Shown here: piece after piece, positions 1 to 10,050 of the stretch | Position numbering within the stretch: the first letter of the stretch is position 1 | Layout: the number at the start of each line of letters is the position of its first letter | NCBI GenBank assembly: GCA_039621445.1 | Contig: CP154957.1 | Location: 20,538,607 to 20,602,606 of the forward strand | Direction of reading: 5' to 3' | From: Euglena gracilis | Lineage: Eukaryota > Euglenida > Euglenophyceae > Euglenales | DNA: 64,000 bases | Notes under the pieces: model-generated | The model's database searches: none | What the model was told of the DNA's origin: nothing | What the model saw: the letters and a program-made list of their open reading frames with translations, nothing else | Program-made: the position numbers and the translations under genes

Positions 1-259
1 ATGCGCCCAATTGTGGATTGTCTGAGAAAAAGCTGTCACGTCCGAAAACGGCCAGTTGTGTCGCCACAGCTGTGCAAGACATGGGGTGTGCTGTGCAAGG
101 TTGGGTTGGAGCGTTGGGAGCTGTCGGTGCCGCGGGGCAGAGGGTGTGCAGACGATCAGGGAGAGCCATTTGGACATGCGGCAGTGGGGCTGGTGGTGTG
201 CTGTAATTGGGCGACGCCATGTGTACGTGCTGGCAGGAGGAGATGCGTGATCCCTGCTG
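1..259. other. No gene recognised
   Basis: Reading frames are open by chance through this G-rich stretch. I see no protein motif, splice pattern or repeat structure before the first miniature element. Confidence 0.4.
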
Positions 260-615
260 TGGTACAGACCATACCATTGCTTAGCGACCCCTGGGGGGAG
301 GGGTGGTCACTTTCCACTCCGAAAAAACCAATCAGTTACTTTTTCGGCCAAGCCAGTCAGTTACTTTACCCCGGGGGGGGGTCGGCCACTCAAGAAAACC
401 AGTCACTTTTTGGCCTTTCAAGGCCATTTTTGACCAAAATTTTATCCGGCGCCTTTGGCGCCGGTTGGCCAACCCAGCCACTTTTGGGTGATTTCTGGCC
501 CACCCCACCCCCGGGAGGAGGGGGGTCACGGCCAAAAAAACCAGTCAGTCACTCTGAAAAAACCCCGGGGGGGGGTGGGGTGGGACAGGTGTTAAGCAAT
601 GGTCTGGTACAGACC
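260..615. mobile_element. C/G-run MITE with terminal inverted repeats
   Basis: A 334-bp non-coding element lies at 271-604. Its ends are inverted (ACCATTGCTTA on the left, TAAGCAATGGT on the right), and the 11-base word TGGTACAGACC flanks it on both sides (260-270 and 605-615), which looks like a target-site duplication. Inside are alternating C-run/G-run blocks and repeated CCAGTCAcT words. A related, more broken copy is at 3616-3800. No transposase is encoded. Confidence 0.65.
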
Positions 616-1479
616 CTGGCACCCGCTGACAGGGGCATCTGCGCACAGTTCCTGCGATTCATCGGCGTTTGACGGTGTGTTTCCTTTGCCCGAGAAAGCA
701 AGCATCGAACTTGCTTCCGGTAGATTCTTTTTCAAAAGGCGACAGGTGGTTGGGTCTGAATCGGCCCCACTTTCTGATACTTGCATGGGTCATTGAAAAA
801 CTGCAGGTGTTTATGCTTCTGGTGGTCTCGCTGGTCCGCGCCGCCACAGCCCTTTATTCACACCGTTCATCGTGCACAAACAAAATTGTGTTCATGTCCG
901 CTTAAGCACACAAAAGCAAAATTTGTTCATGGGCGCTTTTGCGCCCACAAACAAATTTTGCTCTGCAAAGGTTGTGCTTCTTTTTCCGGGTTCTTTGCAG
1001 CATCCCTGTCAATCCCTGCACCTCAATCCTTCTTCTCATCCCTTGCCAAACATCCTGCACCCCCTCCTGCCCTGCCTGCCAACTTGGTCACACCACACCC
1101 ACACACCCTGGCATTCCCTCCCTGCGCATTGGCAAATACCCCAAAAACACCACACCAAGGCGCCACAAACGAAGCAGTCCGGCAAACACCCAGGATGCAC
1201 ACTGCTTCCATATTTTTTGTCAGCAACTTCTCAGTCGCTATTTTTCAATTTATTGGACGGGATAAGAGAAGAATGGAACGAAATCTTACACTGTGCTGGA
1301 TGACGCTGCCAACTGACCCTTCACAGACGCTTCACCCCCGGTGGAATTGCCATGCGTGCCATGTCCTCAATTGTGATGAATCCAAAAGTTTTCTTGCTGT
1401 CAAATCCCTCCTCCCAAAGGGAACCTTCAAAACGTGGAAGACAGGATTCCGAGACAACAATTCTTCTAACCATTGACAA
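616..1479. other. Non-coding stretch with a micro-hairpin
   Basis: I recognise no gene. A small imperfect palindrome around 870-965 (GGGCGCTTTTGCGCCC with flanking AAAATTTG/CAAATTTT arms) resembles the TGCGC hairpins at 6.0-8.3 kb. The longest open frame (781-1476, plus) is low-complexity proline/histidine-rich and shows no domain. Confidence 0.35.
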
Positions 1480-1875
1480 GAATAACCCCCCCCCAAATAA
1501 TACCCCCCGGGGTATAATTTTTTCGCCCGAAGTCCCGGCCCGAGGGGGGGGGGTATTATTTGGGGAGGGGTGTTATTTCCCAAAAATTTTCGAAATTTTT
1601 CGAAGTCCCGTAAGACCCAAAATAGCACCCAAAAACCCCCTTTGGGGTGATTTTTTGGACTTTTTCATATAATTTAGCATTTTTTGGAGGCCAGATGATC
1701 AAGAAAAATCGAATTTTTTCGTAATTTGTTGTCAGGATTGTTATTTTTACCCAACTTTTCAGGTCAAAATCCGGGTCGTCGGGCCGAGATTTGGGGGGGG
1801 GGGGGTTATTAATTCGGTGGCCGAAATCCGACCCCGATGGGGGGGGGGGTATTATTTGGGGGGAGGGTATTATTC
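1480..1875. mobile_element. C/G-run MITE (GAATAACCCC ends)
   Basis: The element is bounded by inverted GAATAACCCC / GGGTATTATTC ends, with internal inverted copies of CAAATAATACCCC around 1493 and 1545-1565. It is AT-rich between the homopolymer blocks and has no coding content. The inverted ends and lack of a gene support a MITE. The exact termini and any target-site duplication are not certain. Confidence 0.5.
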
Positions 1876-2690
1876 GCTTGGCCCGGGCCATGATTGAAGG
1901 TAAGGCCAGGGGGCCAACCTTAGGGGGGCCAAGTTTGCATGTTAAGGGTTTTGGTGGCCATGTGCAAAGGGCCAAAAGCCAACTTTAGGGGGGCCAAATT
2001 TGCATGTAAGGAGGGGGGCCAAACACTCGGGGGGGGGGGAGGTAATCACTATAACCCTGACTGCAGAGAGAATTAGCGAGTTGTAACCGAAACACATTGC
2101 CGAAAGCAAGAAAAATGTTCCATTTTGTCTGCAGAGAGGCAAAGAAACAAGAATGAAAAGTGGAACAGAAAGGGGAACAAACATTTTGATGTAAAAATGG
2201 AAAATTTTATGCAAAAAATTGGTGATACATATGTGACACAAAACAATTTTTTGGTGATACATATATGATACATTAATTTTTAGGCTGTGATACACGCGAT
2301 ACGTAAAAAAATTTTTGGTGATACATACTAAATGGAGGTCTGTACCAAACAGGCTTTTTTTTTACCAACCCGGGGGGGCACACCCCCCCCCCCCCGGGAG
2401 GTGGGATTTCAGCCTGTGCCCAGGCACATTCCTTTGAAAACAGGCCATTTTTGGCTCCCTGGCGCCGGGGGCACATTTGGCCGTGTGCCCTACGCCCCCC
2501 CCCGCGGGGGGTCAGGTCGGGAGTGTCTTGGAGTGCCTGCCCAGGCAGGCACCTCCCCCCTGGGGCGGGTCGGCACCCGGCTAAAATACGGCCTGGTAGC
2601 AAACCAAACTTTTCCACCTAAAATTCACGAAAAAAAGCTTTTTCCGGAAGAAAGGGTTGCTTTTCAAGAAACCTCACCAACCTGTCAAAA
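1876..2690. other. Non-coding; GATACATA repeats and C/G runs
   Basis: Three copies of a TTGGTGATACATA-like word occur at about 2217-2330 in an AT-rich segment. Further C/G-run material follows at 2340-2590. No gene is supported. Confidence 0.35.
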
Positions 2691-2885
2691 ATGATTTCCC
2701 AACATTCAGAAAAAAGCTGCGTGGTTCATCACCAGGTGACCTGGGGCACAAAATGGATGATGGCATCTGGTTTTGACGAATCACAGATCGTTCTGGTTGA
2801 CGAATGTGCAATGTCGTTCACTCAAAAGGCCTGTTTCAGACCCTTCTGTTTTGTGAAACCCGACAAAAGCAAATTGTTATGCTAA
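2691..2885 (+). pseudogene. Unrecognised short ORF with a DE-box-like motif
   Basis: A 64-codon open frame contains the string QIVLVDECAM, which superficially resembles the Walker-B/motif II of superfamily 1 helicases. About 30 residues later a second frame reads QIVMLKDVARVAF, reminiscent of motif III (usually GD). Using both would need a frameshift near 2865, and no Walker-A motif is visible. This could be a decayed helicase fragment or chance. Nothing in the neighbourhood helps: both sides are MITE or non-coding sequence. Confidence 0.15.
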
Positions 2886-3615
2886 AAGATGTGGCCCGGG
2901 TGGCATTTCTCCCTCCCCCTCATTGGCCAAAGAAGGGGGTGCAGCCTGCCAAGAGGCGGTGCTTATAAAACCAATTTACCCTTAAAATGTTTATCCATCT
3001 GCACCTCACAACCGAATGCAAATAAAGAGTTCGTAGAGGTCTGGTCTGCTCCTTGCAATCTTTTCCATCCACCCAGAAAAACTTCACCAGTCTCACACAG
3101 AAATGTCCACGGGGGCTCAACGAAAATGTCTCTGGGGGCCTAAATTTCTCGTCCATAAGGGATCAAAAATTGCGTCGGGGGGGGGGGCGGGATTCTCGGG
3201 AATGTGTCCATGTGGGACAATAAAAATTGGCTGCGAGGGATCTTCATTTTGTCCGAAATTCCCTATGGGTGTCCACTAGCTGTAAACGTCCCATTCCTTC
3301 GCCTCTTTTGTGTTTTTGTCACCCCCAGGGAGGAAGGTCCCGGGGGTTTCAAGGTGCAGAGCCCATTTCCAGACCCCCCATTTTTTGCCAATGTCCCACA
3401 CCCCCCAAAAACAAAATTTGCTCATTTTTTTGCACTCTTGTCGCGGTGTCTTTAAACTCCCCGGCGTCACACAGCCAGAATAAAAAATTCATTTGTGTTC
3501 CTTTGCAAATGAACAGGAATGAACATAATTCATTTGTGTGTATTTGTGTTCACTGCGAAAATGAACACACAAAAACACAAAAAAGCTTAAGTGCGAATAA
3601 GGCCATCCAAGACCA
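2886..3615. other. No gene recognised
   Basis: Mixed-composition sequence with short C/G runs and, at 3480-3595, an AT-rich patch of ATTTGTGTnCnnTTGC words related to the micro-hairpins further right. I see no supported gene. Confidence 0.3.
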
Positions 3616-3800
3616 CACCATTGCTTAGCGACCCCCGAGGGGGGGGTCACTTTCCACCAGGCTTTTGCTTAAGGACCCCGGGGGGGGGGGGTACTGGCTA
3701 GCCAATCGGCTAGACACTGGAAAAAGTGGACTAGCTAGACCCCCCTCCCCCCCGGGGTTACCCAGGTGTTAAGTCAATCTATGGTACGCACGTGTTAGGT
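3616..3800. mobile_element. Degenerate copy of the ACCATTGCTTA MITE
   Basis: The left end ACCATTGCTTAGCGACCCCC matches the first MITE of the window. The right side (GGTGTTAAGTCAATC near 3766-3780) is a mutated version of its right end. The interior is C/G runs with CTAGC words. It is non-coding. Confidence 0.45.
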
Positions 3801-3859
3801 GAATCTATCCCCCCCAACTGAAACCCTTGCGAGTTCAGCCCTATTTAATTAAAAACAAC

Positions 3860-4111
3860 CTGTGGCATTCTCCACCAAAAAGGCATTGCACAGCATCATC
3901 TTGACCAAGATGGTTTCCTCCAGCCTGCCAGCACCAATCAGAGGTCGCTCGAAGGCTGCTTTGGCAAGACTGCAAATCCTTGAACCACAAAATTCGCACC
4001 GGATAACCCAGGAAATACGAGAGAGGTTTCAGCTGCCATTCAACCCAAAAAAAAGCCTTGTCCGAGGCCAGAAAGCAACTGGGCAAAATTGGCAGGATGA
4101 TCTTCACATCT
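3860..4111 (-). CDS. Possible internal exon, unrecognised
   Basis: On the minus strand a run open for ~84 codons is bounded by a good acceptor (a pyrimidine-rich stretch ending TTTCTCTTTCAG at about 4112) and a plausible donor (CACAG/GTTGTT near 3860). The peptide contains FFWVEWQLKPLSYFLGYP, and I recognise no family. The plus strand is also open here (ending KATGQNWQDDLHI), so this may simply be a stop-poor region. If real, it could be a distal exon of the minus-strand EST1/SMG7-like gene that begins at 47.4 kb, but nothing links them except strand. Confidence 0.2.
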
Positions 4112-4640
4112 GAAAGAGAAAAAGAAACATAGTGAACAAACGAGACTGTGACAAAGAAATCATCAGAAACAGTCAATTGCACAACATTCTAGAGAGAGAA
4201 TAAACAACAAAAAGAACAATGAAAAAAACCAACAGTTCACGAAATAACAACAAAGACAGGGGAAATTGATATCAGAGGCTTCAGATATCAGATATCAGAG
4301 AGGAAAATACGCAGTAGTTGCTCATTTTCCGTGTTCTCCGTGAACCTTTAATCTAGGTACTCTCATATTTTCTGAAAGTATGACAACAACTTATGCCACC
4401 GATGGTGAGACTTTTGTGCATTCAAGATCTGGCAAACCCGGTAACCCCCAAACGTAAGCAACAATTGAGCAACCCCCAAATTTAACAACCCCTGGGGACC
4501 AGTGCAAATCCAAATTTCACAAAATGGATGCAAGGTAAATGGAAAAAAAAATCTGCAGCATCAGCAACGAAACCACCCAAATTTACAATTGCTGCCGACT
4601 GCTTTGGACTCGGGGGGGGGATAATTGATATTGGAGGCCT
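4112..4640. other. No gene recognised
   Basis: AT-rich unique-looking sequence with a GATATCAGA triplication near 4268-4300. I see no coding or RNA feature. Confidence 0.3.
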
Positions 4641-5096
4641 TTGGAAAAATTGCGGAAAAATTGCGGAAAAATTGATATCGGGAATATACACATTTCTGCT
4701 TGAGGGGACTTAGAAAATTTTCAATTGTGAGGTTCAGAACACCGCAACACCCACGTCGATGCAGGCGAGCACAAATCAACACGCTTGAAGTTCTATGCAC
4801 AGGTAAGACGCACCCAATCACAACTCTGTGACAACTCTAACCCTGTGACCAGTGGTGCACGTGTGAGAAAAATTGGTAAACTGGGGGGGGGAACAAAACA
4901 CAATAGCACACCTCCTGATCCATTTGAAGAATGGCCTGAACTCATCTTCCATCTTCGGTGGTGGGAAAAAAATTCTGCGAAAAAATGCAAAAAAAAATTG
5001 CGGAAAAATTGCGGAAATTGCGGAAAAATTGCGGAAAATTGCGGAAAAATTGCGGAAAATTGCGGAAATTGCGGAAAAATTGCGAACCAACCTGCG
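4641..5096. repeat. TTGCGGAAAAA microsatellite
   Basis: The word ATTGCGGAAA(AA) is repeated tandemly, twice near 4648-4672 and about eight times at 4995-5090, with 9- and 13-base spacings. Both strands are open through it, which explains the alanine/isoleucine/phenylalanine-type frames. Not a gene. Confidence 0.8.
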
Positions 5097-5111
5097 AAAT
5101 ACAAAGCACAA

Positions 5112-5968
5112 CTGGTCAGCTGGCGATACCACATCAGTGGGCCTCAGCAACGCATGAGAGTAACATTGTCGTCATCCCCAAAGTGTGCGGCTCTACACGT
5201 TCCTTCCCCACTCCCATGGCTGTTCGGCAACGAGCAGGGATGTTCGGCAACGAGGGTTCCAAGCCGAAGCCAACTAGCTTCGGAGCACTGGGAACAGGGC
5301 ACGTGGCCACCCCATCTCGTCACACCCCCATCTGGCTCCGGGTGTTGACCCACGCAGCCATGCCACAGAGGGGCTGCTGGACGATCCCCGAAGCGGACAC
5401 TGCACCACAGAAATGCCACCAAACGGGGAAGGACATCACTAACGCCAGGCCCACAAGCCCCCGTGCCAACGCCCTCCCCAAAAAACAGTCCCGCCAATGC
5501 TGGGCCAGTTGCCCCCCCCCCAACCCCAGTGCACGGCACTGCTGAGAAACACCCGGCGCAGCCACTCCAGCCCTGTGGCTTCCTCCAGGGGAGCAAAGAG
5601 GCGTGGGGTGCAAGCGGCGAGCCGGTCTTCTGGTGCCCGCAAGCCATCCCTCGCCACAGCCCACAACACCACATGCCATGGAACATGCCCTGCCCACCAG
5701 CCACCCAGCGGTCGGGACGGGATGACGGGTCAGCTGGTGATACCACATCAGTGGGCCTCAGCAACGCATGAGAGTAACATTGTCGTCATCCCCAAAGTGT
5801 GCGGCTCTACGCGTTCCTCCCCATGGCTGTTCGGCAACGAGCTAGCCAAAGCTTCGAAGCACTGGGAACAGGGCACGTGACCACCCCATCTCGTCACACC
5901 CCCATCTGGCTCCGGGTGTTGACCCACGCAGCCACGCCACAGAGGGGCTGCTGGACGATCCCCGAACT
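5112..5968. repeat. Left outlier copies of the 593-bp satellite (~1.4 units)
   Basis: Sequence identical in layout to the main array (the GCAACGCATGAGAGTAACA landmark occurs at ~5147 and ~5761, 614 bp apart). The first copy has a small tandem duplication around GTTCGGCAACGAG (5220-5255). The block stops abruptly at about 5968 in the middle of a monomer (CGATCCCCGAA), where unrelated AT-rich sequence starts. Confidence 0.9.
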
Positions 5969-8300
5969 TAGGCGGCCGAATTCGCACTTAAGCTTTTTTC
6001 CTTTTGATGCGCGCAATTGCGCAAATTTACGATTTTTTTGTAACCCCTGGGACCCTGTACGCTGACACCCAGAACACGATTTATGAGCTATGACACCCCT
6101 CCAGTGGAGGGGATTGACTGCCAGTGGTCTGGTGTGCATGCTGCTTACCAGGTGACGTTAATAGGACGGAGGGTGAGACTTGTGCTGTTGTACATCAAAC
6201 GGGAGAGAGGCACACACCCCTTGTAACGACACTTGGAAACGGTGCTGACGTGCTGCCTGAACTGGCTTGGACACTGCCACCACCGGTGAGAACACACTGA
6301 GTCTCACTAGATAACAACACCACAGGCACACAGACTACGTGAGCCAGTCATCACGCAACTGATGTGTGTTTATGGGCGCAATTGCGCAAATAAAAACAAT
6401 TGTGTTTGATGCGCGCATTTGCGCAAATAAAATGTCCACCGATGTTGATAAAATGACGTGTTTATGGGCGTCAGTGCGCGCACCAACAAATTTGTTTATG
6501 TGCGCATTTGCGCAAATGCGCGCACCACCAAATGCGTTTGATGCGCGCATTTCCGCCCACCAAACACGTACGTTTTCCTTCCATGTTAAAAGACATTTTA
6601 AGGACCATGAACTAGAAGGTTTAAAAACGTGATGGACGTGTTGGTGCGCGCAATTGCACAAATAAAGACACTTTTGTTGATGCGCGCATTTGCGCAAATG
6701 CGCGCATCAAACGTTAATAAACCGCTTCAAAATGATGTGTTTGTAGGGCCTTTAGAGCACATAAACAAAGTTTGTTTGTTTGCGCAAATGCGCGCATCAA
6801 AACACATGAGTTGTGGGATACCATCTCCTGCTCCGTGACGGCTGGCGAACGCAATTCCTCACGCCAACCAATGATTTGCACCAAGATTACATGGTGATGA
6901 AACTGGTGGTGAGAGGCAGTGTGGAGTGTTCAGTGGAGCACGGCATCTGACTGGCCAAGATTTGCCTGCCTTGCGTGTGTACATTTGCACTGCTGTTCCC
7001 CGGCCCGAACGGCCTGTTGTTTTGGCGTCATGCGTTTGGCAGTTAAATGTAATGAATTGATGACGTGCAAACGACCTGTGACTGTTGGACACCTTTTGTG
7101 CAACAGGACTGCGTTACAAGAAGACAAAATTTGGCACCTGAAATGCCCGGGACGTGTTGGGCCGGAGTCCGTTTTATGGTTTTCTTTGCCATTTTTCCCT
7201 TGAAAAACGTAAAAAACACCGATTTTTGTGCACAATTTGGGGGGAGTGGGTCCCACCGCTTTGATGCACCCAATCCAGTGGTGGTGGTTCACCACTTCTT
7301 TGCATCCAAAGGAATGGGTGCTTGAGGGCTACCTCTCTCCGGCTGCCGGTTGCCATGCACTGGCACCACGTCGTCCCCCCAGTCTTACACCCCGGTTGCG
7401 GGGTATAACGTGGCCACTTCCGTGTGTGTTGTTGCACCGGGGAGGTCGATGCTGGCCTGCTGGGTGCTGAAGTATCAGCAGCTGATGGGGCTGCAGCGGC
7501 GGAGCCGAAGCCGCAGGCCAGCGGCAGGGCCCTTGGGAACCAAAAATTGGTGCCGGTGGACGTGCACCGTTACTGGGTGGCTGTGCACCCACCATCAAAA
7601 GATGCTATGTCTCCATCTTTTGCCGGGCCTGTCGATGGTCCAAAAACGGCACCGTAACACCATATCGCGGAGGGGACGGTGTGGTCATTTGGGTTGAACC
7701 CACTCAGAAGCCACTAAGGTTGGCTGTAGGAGCGCCAAAGGAAGTCACTTATTGCTCCTCCATTGGTGGTTTACTTGCGCATTTGCGCGCATCACGTTGT
7801 TTTATGGACGCAAATGCGCAAATAAAACAGATGTAAACTGAACAATTTACATCTGTTTTATTTGCGCATTTGCGCCCACAAACAACGTGATGCGCGCAAA
7901 TGCGCAAGTAAACCACTTCCGCTGTCGGCGTTTGACGGCTGTGTTTCTGTCACACCGTTCTTCTTTGCGTTTATTTGCGCAAATGCGCGCATCAAACACA
8001 AAACATTTTTATGCGCATTTGCGCAAATGCGCGCATAAAAATGTTTTGTGTTTGATGCGCGCATTTGCGCCCATAAGCTTGCGCGTTGACAAACAGTGTG
8101 GCAAACCCACCAACTGGATGGCCCGTCAGTCCGTGCCGTCACGGCCTCTATGTCACACTGTTTATCAGCAGCGTCAGTTCGTGGGTACCAAAGCCCAATC
8201 CTTGAAGGACATGTTTGTGTTTATTTGCGCAATTGCGCGCATCAACATAAACATGTTGATGCGCGCAATTGCGCGCATCAAACGCAATTTTGTCCTTCCA
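5969..8300. repeat. Field of TGCGCGCA / TTTGCGCA micro-hairpins
   Basis: More than a dozen scattered short palindromic cassettes share the words GATGCGCGCAnTTGCGCAAAT and TTATTTGCGC (for example near 6007, 6375, 6415, 6505, 6650, 6690, 6785, 7775, 7870, 7970, 8020 and 8225). They occur singly or in head-to-head pairs separated by unique sequence. Each could fold into a short GC-rich stem. I see no gene between them; open frames at 6919-7700 show no recognisable domain. Confidence 0.7.
7768..7914. repeat. 147-bp inverted repeat built from micro-hairpins
   Basis: The left arm begins GGTTTACTTGCGCATTTGCG, and the right arm ends with its reverse complement (CGCAAATGCGCAAGTAAACC). The arms are almost perfect and the centre is around ACTGAACAATT. 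It may be two micro-hairpin elements fused tail to tail, or one larger non-autonomous element. Confidence 0.75.
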
Positions 8301-9015
8301 GTGTTGGGCTTCTTCTGCAGGGTTCTTTGCCACGCCCATCTCCACACCCACTGTTTCTCCCTGACGCTGACACTGCCTGCCAGCATCCGGCCTGGTCGCT
8401 CATGCCCCCCCCCACAAAGTCCACCGCCAAAAAACCCCAAATCCAAGGGCTCACGCGTCCCCCAGTGGCAACCTCACACCCAAAAAAATCACGCAGTGCC
8501 CGCACCCCCTTCCCCCAAAGAAAAAAAAACTGGAGCCCAAGCCAAGAGGAAGCGGTTCCACAGCCACCCCCCACCATGCCCCCTCCCCCACCCCCCCCAT
8601 GCCCTCCACCCCCCCCCCCCAAGCCGCATCCATCAGCCACCCCAGTGCAACACCATCCCCTGCGCAGCAACACCAGCAAGCCATCCCCACAAAAGGGTGC
8701 GAAGCCCCCCCCCTAACCCACCCCCCCCAGCGGCTCAGCCCACCAGCCCTTTGGGGGCACCCACATGGGCAAGCAGCCCCCCTGCCACCCAGCACCAAGC
8801 ACTGCAAAAAAAAACACTGGGGCACCCCACCCCCCCCCGCCCCATTTCCCACCCCGCCAGACCCCCCCCCCCGCCATTTCCAGCCCCCCCGGCCCCCCCC
8901 CCCCCCCCCCGGACCTTCTCCGAAGACAGCCCACAAACACCCCACATGGGCCCAACCAGCCCCAGGGCGACACCCGGTCAGCCAAGCCATCGCACAGCAC
9001 AACAGCATGAAATCC
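8301..9015. other. C-rich low-complexity transition to the satellite
   Basis: Very C-rich sequence with long CCCC runs and CAGCCACCCC-like words. It looks like eroded satellite mixed with polypyrimidine expansion. Proline-rich open frames here are a compositional effect and I do not call them genes. Confidence 0.5.
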
Positions 9016-10050
9016 CGTCATGGCGTCAGGGTGGGCCGGATCCGCTGTGGGCCCACAAAGTCCTCCCACGCCCACAGTCCAAAGTCCCAGGGTCCAACAG
9101 CCAAAAACAGCGGGCACGGCACGACCACCCCATCTGGCTTCACACACCCATCTCGTGTTGACCACGCAGCCATGCCACAGAGGGGCACGATCCCCCGAAG
9201 CGGACATTGCACCACAGAAATGCCACCAAAGGGGGAAGGGACATCACGCCAGGCCCACAAGCCCCCGTGCCACCGCCCTCCCCAAAAAAACAGTCCCGCC
9301 AATGCTGGGCCAGTTGCCCCCCCCACAACCCCAGTGCACTGCACTGCTGAGAAACACCCAGCGCAGCCACTCCAGCCCTGTGGCTTCCTCCAGGGGAGCA
9401 AAGAGGGGTGGGGTGCAAGCGGCGAGCCGGTCTTCTGGTGCCCGCCCACCCCCCCCCCCACCACCCCATGCCCTGCCCACCAGCCACCACGGGGACGGGT
9501 GCTGGCTACCACATCAGGGGCCCCCATGGGGTCCAGAATGTGTTCTTGGGCCAACAAAGCTTGCATGGCGGGGGGTTCCAAGCCATCCCCAAAACTTGGC
9601 TGGGCAGGCAGTGACCACCATCGTCCACCCCCCCGGTTGGCACGACCCACCCAGAGGGGCTGCTGGACGATCCCCGAAGCCCATTGCAAGCTACCAAACA
9701 GAAAAGACAGCCCCCCCCCCCCCCCCCCCCTTCCTCCACCCCCCCTACCCCCCCCCCCCACCACTGCCCACGACCCCTTCTGTGCCGCCCAGCCCTCCCT
9801 CCCACACCCTCACAGCCCACACCCATGCCATGGCCCCCCCCACCCCCACCAACAACATACAGCCATAGATGCATCCCCGCCTTCATCCCCAAAGCTTCGC
9901 CCACCACCAATACACCTGAAAACACACACTCCAACCCACCTCCGAAGCGGACACTGCCAAAAGTGGGGAAGGTGACTCCAAAAGCCCCGCGCAACCCCCC
10001 CACAACCCAGCCACACCAGCGCAGCCACTCCAGCCCTGTGGCTTCCAAAG
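9016..10050. repeat. Diverged edge copies of the 593-bp satellite
   Basis: Recognisable satellite segments (CATGCCACAGAGGGG, AATGCTGGGCCAGTTGCCCC, GGCGAGCCGGTCTTCTGG) appear in order. They are interrupted by deletions, poly-C expansions (9710-9760) and a different middle segment. This is the typical decayed margin of a tandem array. Confidence 0.85.

Noticed and set aside
781-1476. 231-codon plus-strand frame
   Set aside because: Low complexity, no motif, no splice or start support, overlaps repeat-like sequence.
8599-9975. 458-codon proline-rich frame
   Set aside because: Composition-driven (poly-C) and overlapping eroded satellite; the opposite strand is equally open as glycine-rich.
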